NCBI GenBank assembly: GCA_019358945.1
Contig: JAHHIE010000001.1
Location: 310,001-374,000, forward strand
Length of the DNA: 64,000 bases
Source of the DNA: Stenomitos rutilans HA7619-LM2
GTDB lineage: Bacteria > Cyanobacteriota > Cyanobacteriia > Leptolyngbyales > Leptolyngbyaceae
Direction: 5' to 3'
Below the pieces are notes generated by a model. It did no database searches. It was given only the letters and a program-made list of their open reading frames with translations, and was not told where the DNA came from. The first letter of the stretch is position 1. Each line of letters begins with the position of its first letter. Below are positions 9,499 to 17,986 of the stretch, piece after piece. The translations under genes and the position numbers were made by a program.

Positions 9499-9903
9499 AT
9501 GTTCAAGACTGTACTTTTTCCGATCGACCGTAGCCGCGAATCGCAGCAGGCGGCTGAAACCGTGGCTGGCGTAGTCAAAATTCACAACAGTCGCTTGATT
9601 CTGCTGTCAGTGGTTGAACCACCTGCTGAAGATGGCACGAGTGATGCTATGTCTTCGCCAGAGGCGATCGCCGAACTCTTGACCACTGCAAAGTCTTTGT
9701 TTTCTCAGCAAGGAATTGAAGCCGACGCGATCGAGCGCGAAGGGAAACCCGCCTTCACCATCTGCGATGTGGCTGATGAAGTCGATGCCGATTTAATTGT
9801 GATGGGCTGTCGTGGCTTGGGTCTTACCGATGAAGGCGTTTCGGATAGTGTCACCAACCGTGTCATTAACCTATCGCCCTGTCCCGTACTGATTGTGCCT
9901 TAG
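9499..9903 (+). CDS. Universal stress protein (UspA family)
   Basis: Single-domain Usp of 134 residues. The N-terminal TVLFPIDRS strand and C-terminal SPCPVLIVP are typical. The nucleotide-binding signature G-x2-G-x9-G-S/T is present as GCRG, nine residues, then Asp-Ser, so the second-last Gly is replaced by Asp and ATP binding may be altered. It is divergent from pgk, with 68 bases between starts. Confidence 0.92.
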   Translation: MFKTVLFPIDRSRESQQAAETVAGVVKIHNSRLILLSVVEPPAEDGTSDAMSSPEAIAELLTTAKSLFSQQGIEADAIEREGKPAFTICDVADEVDADLIVMGCRGLGLTDEGVSDSVTNRVINLSPCPVLIVP

Positions 9904-9928
9904 ACAACGCTGTGTCTTCTAAAGAGCA

Positions 9929-10504
9929 ATGGTTGCACATTTCCAGAAGTTGACACCGCAAGAGTATCTGCACTGGGAGCAGCAGCAGGAATGTCGTTAC
10001 GAGTATGTCAACGGTGAAGTGTTTGCCATGACAGGCGGCACGATTCCTCATGGCACCATTGCGTTAAATCTGGCAACAGCCCTGAAGCTGCATCTTCGCG
10101 GAAGTGGTTGCCGCGTTTTTAATTCTGATATTAAGGTTGGCATTACAGAGAAGGGACCGTTTCACTACCCTGATCTATCAGTCAGTTGTGATGAGCGCGA
10201 TCGCACAGCGATTGAGTTTATTGAGCATCCTTGCTTAATCGTTGAAGTGCTCTCACCCAGTACCGAAGCGTATGATCGAGGTGGAAAATTTGCCCACTAT
10301 CGCACTATCAAAACGCTTCGAGAATACGTTCTGATTGATGCTGAGCAGGTTAGCGTTGAGTGCTTTCGGCTGAATCAAGCAGGCAAATGGGAGTTGACGC
10401 ACTATTTGGCTGGCGATGAGGTTGAGCTGACGAGCATTACGTTTCGCTGCCCGATCGCGCTGCTTTACGAAGATGTGCCACTCCCATCCAGCCATGATGG
10501 TTGA
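9929..10504 (+). CDS. Uma2 family protein (DUF820, PD-(D/E)xK fold)
   Basis: A 191-residue member of a family greatly expanded in cyanobacteria. The N-terminal YLHWEQQQECRYEYVNGEV and central YPDLSV...LIVEVLSPST segments match the family, and supply the Asp and Glu expected of a PD-(D/E)xK nuclease core. The Lys position appears less canonical. Cellular function of the family is unknown. It starts 25 bases after the usp stop and may be cotranscribed with it. Confidence 0.88.
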   Translation: MVAHFQKLTPQEYLHWEQQQECRYEYVNGEVFAMTGGTIPHGTIALNLATALKLHLRGSGCRVFNSDIKVGITEKGPFHYPDLSVSCDERDRTAIEFIEHPCLIVEVLSPSTEAYDRGGKFAHYRTIKTLREYVLIDAEQVSVECFRLNQAGKWELTHYLAGDEVELTSITFRCPIALLYEDVPLPSSHDG

Positions 10505-10510
10505 TTAAGG

Positions 10511-11332
10511 CTAGCTCCAATGGGCAGGATCAAGCTGGTAGTAGTTTCGCAGCACATCATAGAGTTCTGAATGATAGCGCTGCATTAGTTCAGCTCGTTC
10601 AAAGAAGGTTTCCGTCGCTACTGCAAAAAATTCTGCGGGAGCGGTTGCGCCATAGGCATCCAGGACTGTTTTGGCTCCACGCTGCACGTCGCGTTGCAAT
10701 TGCTCATATGCTTGCCGAAAGACACGTGCCCAAGTGGTGCGATCGGTAGCACACGCAAGAAAAGGTACTCCATCAGCCGTGCCATCTTCTTGATCAAGCT
10801 GATGGGCAAACTCATGGAGGATCACGTTATGACCATCGTGCTCGTGCATCGTATCGTACTGGATGCTATCCCAAGACAGCACAACCAGACCCCGATCCCA
10901 CGATTCGCCCCGTCTCGCGGTCTTCTCTTGCACCACGTAGCCGCCTAGTGATTGTGTGGCATTCACCACAAATGCGCCTGGGTAAACCAAAATAGCGCTG
11001 AGTCTTGGGTAAAACCGTTCGTTTTGATTAAGCAACAGCAGGCAGGCTTGGGCAGCGATCGTCACTCTCATTTCATCGGTAATACTCAAGCCACCGCAAC
11101 CTGTAAAAGTTTTTTCTGCCAAAAAGATCTGCATGTAACTCCGTAATCGCTTTTGCAGTGGTTCGGGCAGACAGCTATACAGAGGGACGTTGCGATCAAG
11201 GATTTTCTGCCATGAAGGAGGAAACGGGCGATCGCGAATGTGATTGCGTCTCAGGCGCTTAAACAGCGGTGCCGCCAAGATCAAGCCAACGACGATCGCC
11301 AACCCACATAAAAAGAGAATGGTTTGAACCAT
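10511..11332 (-). CDS. mtfA: MtfA-like zinc peptidase (M90 family) with N-terminal membrane anchor
   Basis: A 273-residue protein. Residues 5-25 are hydrophobic and would anchor it to the membrane, unlike soluble E. coli MtfA. The zinc motif HEFAHQLD lies at 173-180 (His173, Glu174, His177). The downstream APAEFFAVATETFFE stretch supplies the expected glutamate ligand and is characteristic of the family. E. coli MtfA binds the repressor Mlc; no mlc-like gene is in the window, so the substrate is unknown. Convergent with the Uma2 gene, 6 bases apart. Confidence 0.88.
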   Translation of the reverse strand: MVQTILFLCGLAIVVGLILAAPLFKRLRRNHIRDRPFPPSWQKILDRNVPLYSCLPEPLQKRLRSYMQIFLAEKTFTGCGGLSITDEMRVTIAAQACLLLLNQNERFYPRLSAILVYPGAFVVNATQSLGGYVVQEKTARRGESWDRGLVVLSWDSIQYDTMHEHDGHNVILHEFAHQLDQEDGTADGVPFLACATDRTTWARVFRQAYEQLQRDVQRGAKTVLDAYGATAPAEFFAVATETFFERAELMQRYHSELYDVLRNYYQLDPAHWS

Positions 11333-11510
11333 AGCGGTGCTGACCAGAAAGTGGCTGGATCTATGCGTCTCATCAATCCACTGTAGCCCGATGGTTAAAG
11401 CCGCGACATTAACGCCAATCGCTCAGGCAGATCTATACTCTCCCCTGACGATCGTCATATATAAAAGGGCACTGTAAAAGAGACCTTCACCGTCCTAAGA
11501 GTTCTTTTGT

Positions 11511-12179
11511 ATGTCTCGTGCTGGCAACAATATTCGCAAAATGGCGCTGAGGCGGCGCTTCAAAGCTATTCAACTCTTCATCGCAACTGCACTGCTAGCC
11601 TGTCTGCCCTTTGCAGGAAAAGCCTTTATCCAACAGTTAGCAGTCATTACAAATACAGCGATTGTCGTGCCTGCCTGGTTATATCTAGTGTGCTTCAGCA
11701 TGGCAGCCTTAACGCTGTGGAGTGGGTTATTTCTTTGGAAACGCGCCAACCATGCAGATCAGGGTGCAAAAGGGGAGGAAGACATTGCCGCGATGTTGAC
11801 ACCATTAAGCAGCGAGGGATGGCAGCTTGAGTATGGCATTCGTGATCGTCGTCTGGGAGACATCGACATCTTTTTGCTCTCACCCAAAAAGCGCGCTTAC
11901 ACGATCGATGTCAAATCGCACAAAGGGCAGGTTAGCAGTCAGGACGGCAAGCTCTATCGACAGTACGGCAAGAAAAGATATCCTTTTGAGAAAGATTTTT
12001 TGAGTCAAGCCAAGCAGCAGGCGATCGCGATGAAAGAGCAAAAAGGGTGACGAAGCGTAACCCCGATCGTTGTTTTTTCCGCTGCTAAGGTTGAAATTAG
12101 TGCAAATCCTATCAACCATGTCTATGTCTTTGGCAAAGAAACTCTCCTCAGTCAGCTACGATCGCTAGAGCGAATGTAA
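11511..12179 (+). pseudogene. NERD-domain membrane protein interrupted by an in-frame TGA
   Basis: Two hydrophobic segments (about residues 19-40 and 48-76) precede a NERD nuclease-related domain: GAKGEED near 85-91, LGDIDIF at 115-121 and YTIDVKSHKGQV at 130-141. Translation from ATG 11511 stops at TGA 12048-12050 after 179 residues. The same frame then continues without interruption for 42 codons, with VTPIVVFSAAKV matching the conserved final strand of the family, to TAA at 12177. The domain is therefore truncated by one nonsense codon. Options are a recent pseudogene, a sequencing error, or UGA readthrough (the next base is C). RbgA follows 31 bases later. Confidence 0.82.
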
Positions 12180-12210
12180 TTTCTTGCTCAACGTTTATGT
12201 GGCTTCTCCC

Positions 12211-13053
12211 ATGACAACGCCTTCGATTCAGTGGTATCCCGGACACATCGCTAAAGCCGAAAAAGCGCTGATGGAGCAGCTCAAGCGGGTTGATGTCGTG
12301 CTGGAAGTGCGAGATGCGCGGATTCCTCTTACGACAGAGCACCCTCAAGTGCAGCAGTGGTTAGGCAGCAAAGGGCGAGTACTGGTGCTGAACCGGATTG
12401 ATATGATCCCTGCATATGCGCGGCAACAGTGGACGGAATGGTTTCGATCGCAGGGCGAAGAACCGTACTTCACCGATGCTCAACATGGAAAAGGCATTGA
12501 GACGGTGTTGCAAGCCGCTCAAAAAGCAGGGGAACAGATGAATCAGCGTCGGCGCGATCGAGGCATGTTACCCCGACCTGTGCGCGCCGTTGTCATTGGC
12601 TTTCCAAACGTCGGCAAATCAGCACTCATCAACCGTTTGCTGAAGCGACGTGTGGTGGACAGCGCTCGTCGTGCAGGGGTCACCAAGCAATTACGCTGGG
12701 TCAGAATTTCTGACGAAATTGAACTGTTGGATGCACCTGGAGTATTGCCATCCCGACTCTATAATCAGGATGCTGCACTTAAGCTGGCGATTTGCGATGA
12801 CATTGGTGAAGCGGCGTATGACAACCAACGGGTCGCGGCAGCATTGGTGGAGATGCTCAAGGATTTGGTGATCGAGTCCGTCTTGCAAACGCGCTACAGC
12901 CTGGATGCACAGACGCTCACAGGTGAAAGCTATTTACATGAACTGGCAGCCCGTCGGCACCAGGGTGACGTCGAACGGACTGCACGGCAATTGCTGAATG
13001 ACTTTCGGACAGGTGTATTAGGCGCGATCGCGCTAGAGCACCCACTGCTGTAA
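12211..13053 (+). CDS. rbgA: Ribosome biogenesis GTPase YlqF/RbgA
   Basis: Circularly permuted GTPase acting late in 50S subunit assembly. The motif order is permuted as expected: G4 as LNRIDM, then G1 as GFPNVGKSAL, then G3 as DAPG. The N-terminal IQWYPGHIAKAEK is diagnostic. The ATG at 12211 gives this canonical N-terminus; an in-frame TTG at 12184 would add nine residues without conservation. The C-terminal helical domain is complete. Confidence 0.95.
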   Translation: MTTPSIQWYPGHIAKAEKALMEQLKRVDVVLEVRDARIPLTTEHPQVQQWLGSKGRVLVLNRIDMIPAYARQQWTEWFRSQGEEPYFTDAQHGKGIETVLQAAQKAGEQMNQRRRDRGMLPRPVRAVVIGFPNVGKSALINRLLKRRVVDSARRAGVTKQLRWVRISDEIELLDAPGVLPSRLYNQDAALKLAICDDIGEAAYDNQRVAAALVEMLKDLVIESVLQTRYSLDAQTLTGESYLHELAARRHQGDVERTARQLLNDFRTGVLGAIALEHPLL

Positions 13054-13505
13054 CGAAAAGGCCAACAACATTGAGTAGCCGTAGAAAGATCTAACGATCA
13101 GGGCTTGGTTGATGACGAAACGCTCTCCCCCCAAGCACTCTCCCAGAGCGGGAGCAAGAAGATTCGATTCCGGTTCTCTCTTGCAAGTTGAGAGAGGGTG
13201 GTTTGGGCAATTCAACAGGCTCAGTTTAATTGCATCTATTTGCTTATTAGATAGATTTCTTAATAGTTGACAAGTTTATAGATTAATGGGACATCTTTAT
13301 TCATTCTTTACAGAAATTCTCCTGACCTTCAGTATGATTGCGCAAGAAGCTTTTCGCTAGCGTCTTCCATTAGCGCTTTACAGGTTTTAACCACTTCGTG
13401 TAGACATCAAGATCGGTGTGATTTTGAGCATGCACATTAATCAACATCAAAGCTGGATTTGTTTCTAAGGCGTGCTCTGATCAGCGATTCCAGAGAGACA
13501 TTCTT
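13054..13505. other. Non-coding region with short inverted repeats
   Basis: About 450 bases. At 13130-13205 there is repeat-like DNA with small stems, CTCCC/GGGAG near 13141-13155 and CTCTC/GAGAG near 13178-13196, of the type scattered through cyanobacterial genomes. The AT-rich second half probably carries the promoter of the methyltransferase gene. No gene was recognised. Confidence 0.45.
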
Positions 13506-13556
13506 ATGTTTAGCTCTCTCAAACCCTCAACTTTTATATATAAAGGTACTTTACTA

Positions 13557-14444
13557 ATGCATACGAAGCAGCAGTTAAGCTTACAATCGTTTCTCGTTGC
13601 GGATCACCAGGTCAGTTTTGAAGCTGATATTCCAGCATGCGTTCTTCCTGATAGCCCTTCGGTGCAGGCCAATCGCGTTTACTTCAGCAATCCTAAATGG
13701 GCAAAAACTTATTTTGAAGCTTGTCACCGCGATCGTGCATTTAGGGAGCGTTGGTATGCCGCCGCCGGCAGTTGGGACGACAAGATTGTAGTAGACATCG
13801 GCTGTGGTCCGGGCAATCTCTACGCAAACCTGGGTGGCAAACCAACGTTATTACTGGGGGTCGATGTTGCCCAGGGTTCATTGAAAATGGCGCAAGAGCT
13901 CGGTTACACGCCCTTACTGGCTGACGCTCATCACCTGCCACTGGTTTCAGAGTTTGCTGATGTTGTGGCAATCAATGCCAGTTTGCATCACTGCGATGAT
14001 ATGGAAACCGTTTTGGCGGAAGCGGCACGATTAGTCCGACCTGGCGGCATTTTAGTCGTTGACCATGAGCCACAACTGACCGCCTGGGACTACAAAGGAT
14101 TAGGGCTGTTGCTTTACAAGATGCGTTTGGGAATTATTTATCGCTTTTTTCTACGCAGCCTAGACGCTCCTGACGAAGAGCGATCAAAGGCATTGGCAAC
14201 GGAAGTGCATCATCAGCCAGGTCATGGCGTTACCTCAGCGTTGTTTCATCAAACGCTAGAACCAATGGGCTTTCGCGTGAATGTTTATCCTCATAACAAT
14301 GCGATCGGCGCTGATGCCTTGAACGGTGTGTACGGCGACCCACCTCACTGGCGTTATCGCATCGGACAATTGCTCTCTGGTCTTAATCCCTATTCTGCGG
14401 ATGCGGCGTTGTCGTTAATGTGCGTTGCTGTACGTCAGGTTTGA
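13557..14444 (+). CDS. Class I SAM-dependent methyltransferase
   Basis: Motif I is clear as VDIGCGPGN, followed by GVDVAQGSL, ADAHHLPL and the post-motif region LVRPGGILVVDHEP, all typical of methyltransferase family 11. About 295 residues from ATG 13557, which is preceded by AAAGGT; an in-frame ATG at 13506 would add 17 residues. The substrate cannot be told. It is convergent with the polysaccharide export gene, with only 16 bases between stops, so it may or may not belong to the cluster. Confidence 0.87.
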   Translation: MHTKQQLSLQSFLVADHQVSFEADIPACVLPDSPSVQANRVYFSNPKWAKTYFEACHRDRAFRERWYAAAGSWDDKIVVDIGCGPGNLYANLGGKPTLLLGVDVAQGSLKMAQELGYTPLLADAHHLPLVSEFADVVAINASLHHCDDMETVLAEAARLVRPGGILVVDHEPQLTAWDYKGLGLLLYKMRLGIIYRFFLRSLDAPDEERSKALATEVHHQPGHGVTSALFHQTLEPMGFRVNVYPHNNAIGADALNGVYGDPPHWRYRIGQLLSGLNPYSADAALSLMCVAVRQV

Positions 14445-14460
14445 CACCATAACGCTTAGC

Positions 14461-15912
14461 TCAAAACCCCAGCAGGTTGATGATGCTGAACACACCGCCG
14501 ATCGGCGACAGCACCGAACCCAATGTATCCGTCACAGCGGCAAAGCCCGATCGCCGCACGACGATCGTGTCATTGTTGCGCATTGCGGGATTAGTCTTGT
14601 CGTTTAAGCCCTGAGCAAAATCAACATCAACATCGCGTCGTGCCACAGTGCCGTTCGGATTCAACCGAATGAAGGTCACTTCACCTTTTTTCGCGCGATT
14701 ATTAAAGCCACCCGCTGCCAGCAATGCTTGGTTGAGGGGCGTATTGGGTGGCACCTGAACAGGACCAGGACGAATCACTTCACCGACCACATTTACGGTG
14801 ATGCGATCGGGCGCAAAGCTAGCGACCGCGATTTTTGTCGCTTCGGTGTTGTTCAGAGCCGTTGCAGTAGGAATGACGATCGTATCGCCTTCCTGCAAGG
14901 GTAAATCCTGGCGCAGATCACCCGATTGCAGCAAGCTCCAAAAATCAACGTTGATGGTTTGGGTCGCACCGGCCTGCGTCGTGCGTCGAATCTCTACACG
15001 CCGAATATCGGCAGCTTGAGTGATACCACCCGCCGTCTGAATCGCCCGCGTGACCGTAGGAAGCTTCAAATTTGCGTTGGTCGGCAGTGGATTAGAAGAC
15101 GAACCATTGGGCTGATTGGTTGGGTTAGTTTGGTCAGGTGTCAGAATGTAGGGGCCGGGACGGTTCACCTCGCCCACTACTGCAATCCGTAAAGGGCGAT
15201 CGCTGGGAGCCGCAAACGTAGCAGCCGCCAACCGCTGAGCTTCTGCCAAATTGGTTGTGGTTGCCGATGGAATAAAAATACTGTCACCATCCTGCAAGCG
15301 CAGATCTTGTCGCAAGTTGCCTGTGCTCACAAGCTGCCACAGATCTACCTTGATGATCTCATCCGCACCCACGTTATAAGGACGAGGGCGGTGGACTTCA
15401 ATCTGTCGAACATCGGCGGACTGGGTGACACCTCCAGCCAATTGAATTAACCGTGTCACGCTGGGAACCCCAGTATCAACATTGGTTGAAACCGCTTGCA
15501 CATTGTAGGTGCCCGGTCGATTCACTTCACCCGCAATCGCCAGTCGCAGTGGTCGCGCCGCCAGTAGTCCAATGGTGACGATCGGTCGCGTTAAATACGG
15601 TTCATACTTTGCAGCAATGGCGGCGGATGCTTGTTTTAACGTTCTGTTCTGCACAACAACGGCACCGACCTGGGGTAGATTCACTGCACCATTAGGCAAC
15701 ACCAAATATTCGCCGCTGTACTCCGGTACGTTGAAAAAATCAATGCGAACACGATCGCCAGAACCGAGCAAATACCCATCCTCAGTCAGGCTTTGCGACG
15801 CCTCAACTGTCGGCGCTACGGAAGGATTTGATGTGCGATTAGGAACTTGAGCCATACTTGCAGATGGCAGCAGAAGTAACCCGATGACAATGGCAGACGA
15901 AACTTGCACCAT
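14461..15912 (-). CDS. Wza-like polysaccharide export protein with SLBB domains
   Basis: A 483-residue periplasmic/outer-membrane export protein. A signal peptide covers about residues 1-21 (hydrophobic core ending at ASMAQ). No lipobox Cys is present, unlike E. coli Wza. A Poly_export domain at about 45-115 (GYLLGSGDRVRIDFFNVPEY) is followed by three SLBB units, each introduced by a GEVNRPG or GEVIRPG motif. The C-terminus is hydrophobic (SPIGGVFSIINLLGF). It faces away from the glycosyltransferase cluster across a 900-base divergent region and probably forms the exit channel for its polymer. Confidence 0.93.
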   Translation of the reverse strand: MVQVSSAIVIGLLLLPSASMAQVPNRTSNPSVAPTVEASQSLTEDGYLLGSGDRVRIDFFNVPEYSGEYLVLPNGAVNLPQVGAVVVQNRTLKQASAAIAAKYEPYLTRPIVTIGLLAARPLRLAIAGEVNRPGTYNVQAVSTNVDTGVPSVTRLIQLAGGVTQSADVRQIEVHRPRPYNVGADEIIKVDLWQLVSTGNLRQDLRLQDGDSIFIPSATTTNLAEAQRLAAATFAAPSDRPLRIAVVGEVNRPGPYILTPDQTNPTNQPNGSSSNPLPTNANLKLPTVTRAIQTAGGITQAADIRRVEIRRTTQAGATQTINVDFWSLLQSGDLRQDLPLQEGDTIVIPTATALNNTEATKIAVASFAPDRITVNVVGEVIRPGPVQVPPNTPLNQALLAAGGFNNRAKKGEVTFIRLNPNGTVARRDVDVDFAQGLNDKTNPAMRNNDTIVVRRSGFAAVTDTLGSVLSPIGGVFSIINLLGF

Positions 15913-16825
15913 AACCCTACTTGACTAGGACAGCGATGACACGATCGCACCAAACCTGGACGTACACTGTGTCTTAACAGACTAGATTAAGTTCGTAAAG
16001 ACGAAGATAGGAAGCTGAAAGTTCCTTAATTGGAAAAAATGGATTTGCGTGATTAAGCTTCGCATGTCGATTTAAGTGATTGGACACCCACTAGCGAAAA
16101 AAATCTCTTTTTTAAAGTGCTTTAGCTTTATAGCAAACACCAACTTTTTGATACCACATAAAACTATGCGTTACTTGCCATCAGATCGACGCAGCTCCGC
16201 TACTTTAGCCATCATAGTTCATTTTCGGGTAGCAGCAGCGGTAGAATTGATCCGTAATTAAACGCCTTAAAAGGTATAAGATTTACACCTTGACACGTAG
16301 AGTTTGTGGGGAGTCACAAAAAATATGCTTTACTATTTCTGCGTTTTAGTATTGAATCAAACTGTCGTGTCTGGTCGCTTTTACTATAGTGACGGCTAAT
16401 AGCAACACTACATTTCTCTGGAAAGATTTGGTAATCTAAGCCTCAAGGGAGATGCTTTGTCCCTGAGTATTCTTTACGCTTTGTTAAGTTTAGCGATTGG
16501 AGTAATCGTCAACGTTAGCTAGTGACATAGGTTTCCTTACTGACGTTCTCTGCATCAATGAATACTTAACGCAATCCAGGTTGGTTTCTGCTGGTAGTTC
16601 CTTTTGAGTTGATGCGCTTAAAGTTGATGTGCTTGAACCTGCCCATCGTCGATCAATCGCGATCGAATGCAGTCCACGAGTTCATCTGTTCTCCGATTCG
16701 ACCTTGACCATCACAGGAGCTTTGAACTTTATCGCCTAAAGCAGTTTGGCAAAATCGCGATTATGCCGTGAGTTGAGCCACTGTACAGAGATTGAGTTCG
16801 TCACCACAGCGTCACATTATTAGCT
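15913..16825. other. Long divergent control region of the exopolysaccharide locus
   Basis: A 913-base, relatively AT-rich region between the divergent wza-like and first glycosyltransferase genes. It contains several short stems, for example CTCAAGGGA with TCCCTGAG near 16441-16467 and TTCGT with ACGAA near 15990. A 61-codon frame at 16076-16261 has no ribosome site or recognisable protein. Length and position suggest regulatory binding sites or long leaders; none could be identified from sequence alone. Confidence 0.45.
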
Positions 16826-17902
16826 ATGAAAATTGCCTTGGTGCATGACTACCTAACCCAACGAGGTGGGGCAGAGCGCGTTTTTGAACTGCTTTGCAAA
16901 CGCTACCCTGAAGCGGATATTTTTACGTCGCTGTATGATGCCGAACGCACCATTGATCTCCACGATCGACTGGTGCACACAACGGCTTTGCAGCAAATTC
17001 CCGGCGCTAGCAAGCACTTTAGGCTGCTGGCTCCGCTCTACTTCCCAGCCTTTCGATCGCTGGATCTGCAAGACTACGATCTCATTATCAGCAGCAGCAG
17101 CAGCTTTGCGAAAGCTGTTCGTAAGCGCCCTACAGCGCATCACATTTGCTTCTGCCATAACGTTACCCGCTTTCTGTGGGATACCCGCAATTACCTGCGG
17201 GAATACACGACGTTTAGAAAGCTGTATCCACTGCTAGAAAAAATCTTTCAGCAGATGCGAAAAGTGGATCTAAACTACTCTCAAGAACCGGATCTTTATA
17301 TTGCCAATTCAAGCATTGTCGCAAAACGTATTGAAACCGTTTATGGCAAGCCTGCAATGGTCATTAACTATCCGATCGACAGCAGCAAATTTGTGTTCTC
17401 TGGGCAAAAAGAAGACTTTTACCTCACCTCGGCTCGGCTGATTAGCTATAAACGCACAGACATTATTATCGAAGCGTTTAACTGGTTGGGTTTGCCATTA
17501 CTCATTACAGGCGATGGCCCCGAACGAAAACGTCTAGAGGCAAAAGCGATGCGTAATATTCGCTTTCTAGGGCACGTTAGCGATGTCGATCGCACCCATT
17601 TGATGTCGAAAGCGCGCGCAGTGATTGTAGCAGCGTTAGAAGATTATGGTCTTGTGCCCGTTGAGGCAAATGCCAGCGGTACACCCGTCATTGCCTACGG
17701 GGCGGGCGGCGTTCTAGACACTCAGGTTCCTGGTGAAACAGGGATCTTATTTAATCGTCAATCGCCAGAGGCCGTGCAGTCAGCGCTCCTAAAAGCTAAT
17801 GCGATTAAGTGGAATTATCGCAACATTCGAGAACATGCATTAAGGCATTTTTCAGAGGAAGCCTTTTTTGGCAAAGTAGAGCATGTTATTGGAGCAATCT
17901 AA
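16826..17902 (+). CDS. Glycosyltransferase family 4
   Basis: A GT-B fold enzyme of 358 residues. The N-terminal MKIALVHDYLTQRGGAERVF is the acceptor-side Rossmann start with the glycine-rich loop. The donor-side signature reads ALEDYGLVPVEANASGTPVIAYGAGG, carrying the EX7E-type glutamates as far as can be seen. First gene of the plus-strand polysaccharide block. Sugar donor and acceptor are unknown. Confidence 0.92.
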   Translation: MKIALVHDYLTQRGGAERVFELLCKRYPEADIFTSLYDAERTIDLHDRLVHTTALQQIPGASKHFRLLAPLYFPAFRSLDLQDYDLIISSSSSFAKAVRKRPTAHHICFCHNVTRFLWDTRNYLREYTTFRKLYPLLEKIFQQMRKVDLNYSQEPDLYIANSSIVAKRIETVYGKPAMVINYPIDSSKFVFSGQKEDFYLTSARLISYKRTDIIIEAFNWLGLPLLITGDGPERKRLEAKAMRNIRFLGHVSDVDRTHLMSKARAVIVAALEDYGLVPVEANASGTPVIAYGAGGVLDTQVPGETGILFNRQSPEAVQSALLKANAIKWNYRNIREHALRHFSEEAFFGKVEHVIGAI

Positions 17903-17986
17903 TGGGTCTCAAGCTTTTTTACTGACACGAGATTGCGGCAGTAAGCCGATTTGTCGATTCGATGGGTTATAAGAGGGGTGGTAGTT

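Noticed and set aside
16076-16261. 61-codon frame in the divergent control region
   Set aside because: No ribosome site or recognisable protein; AT-rich chance frame.
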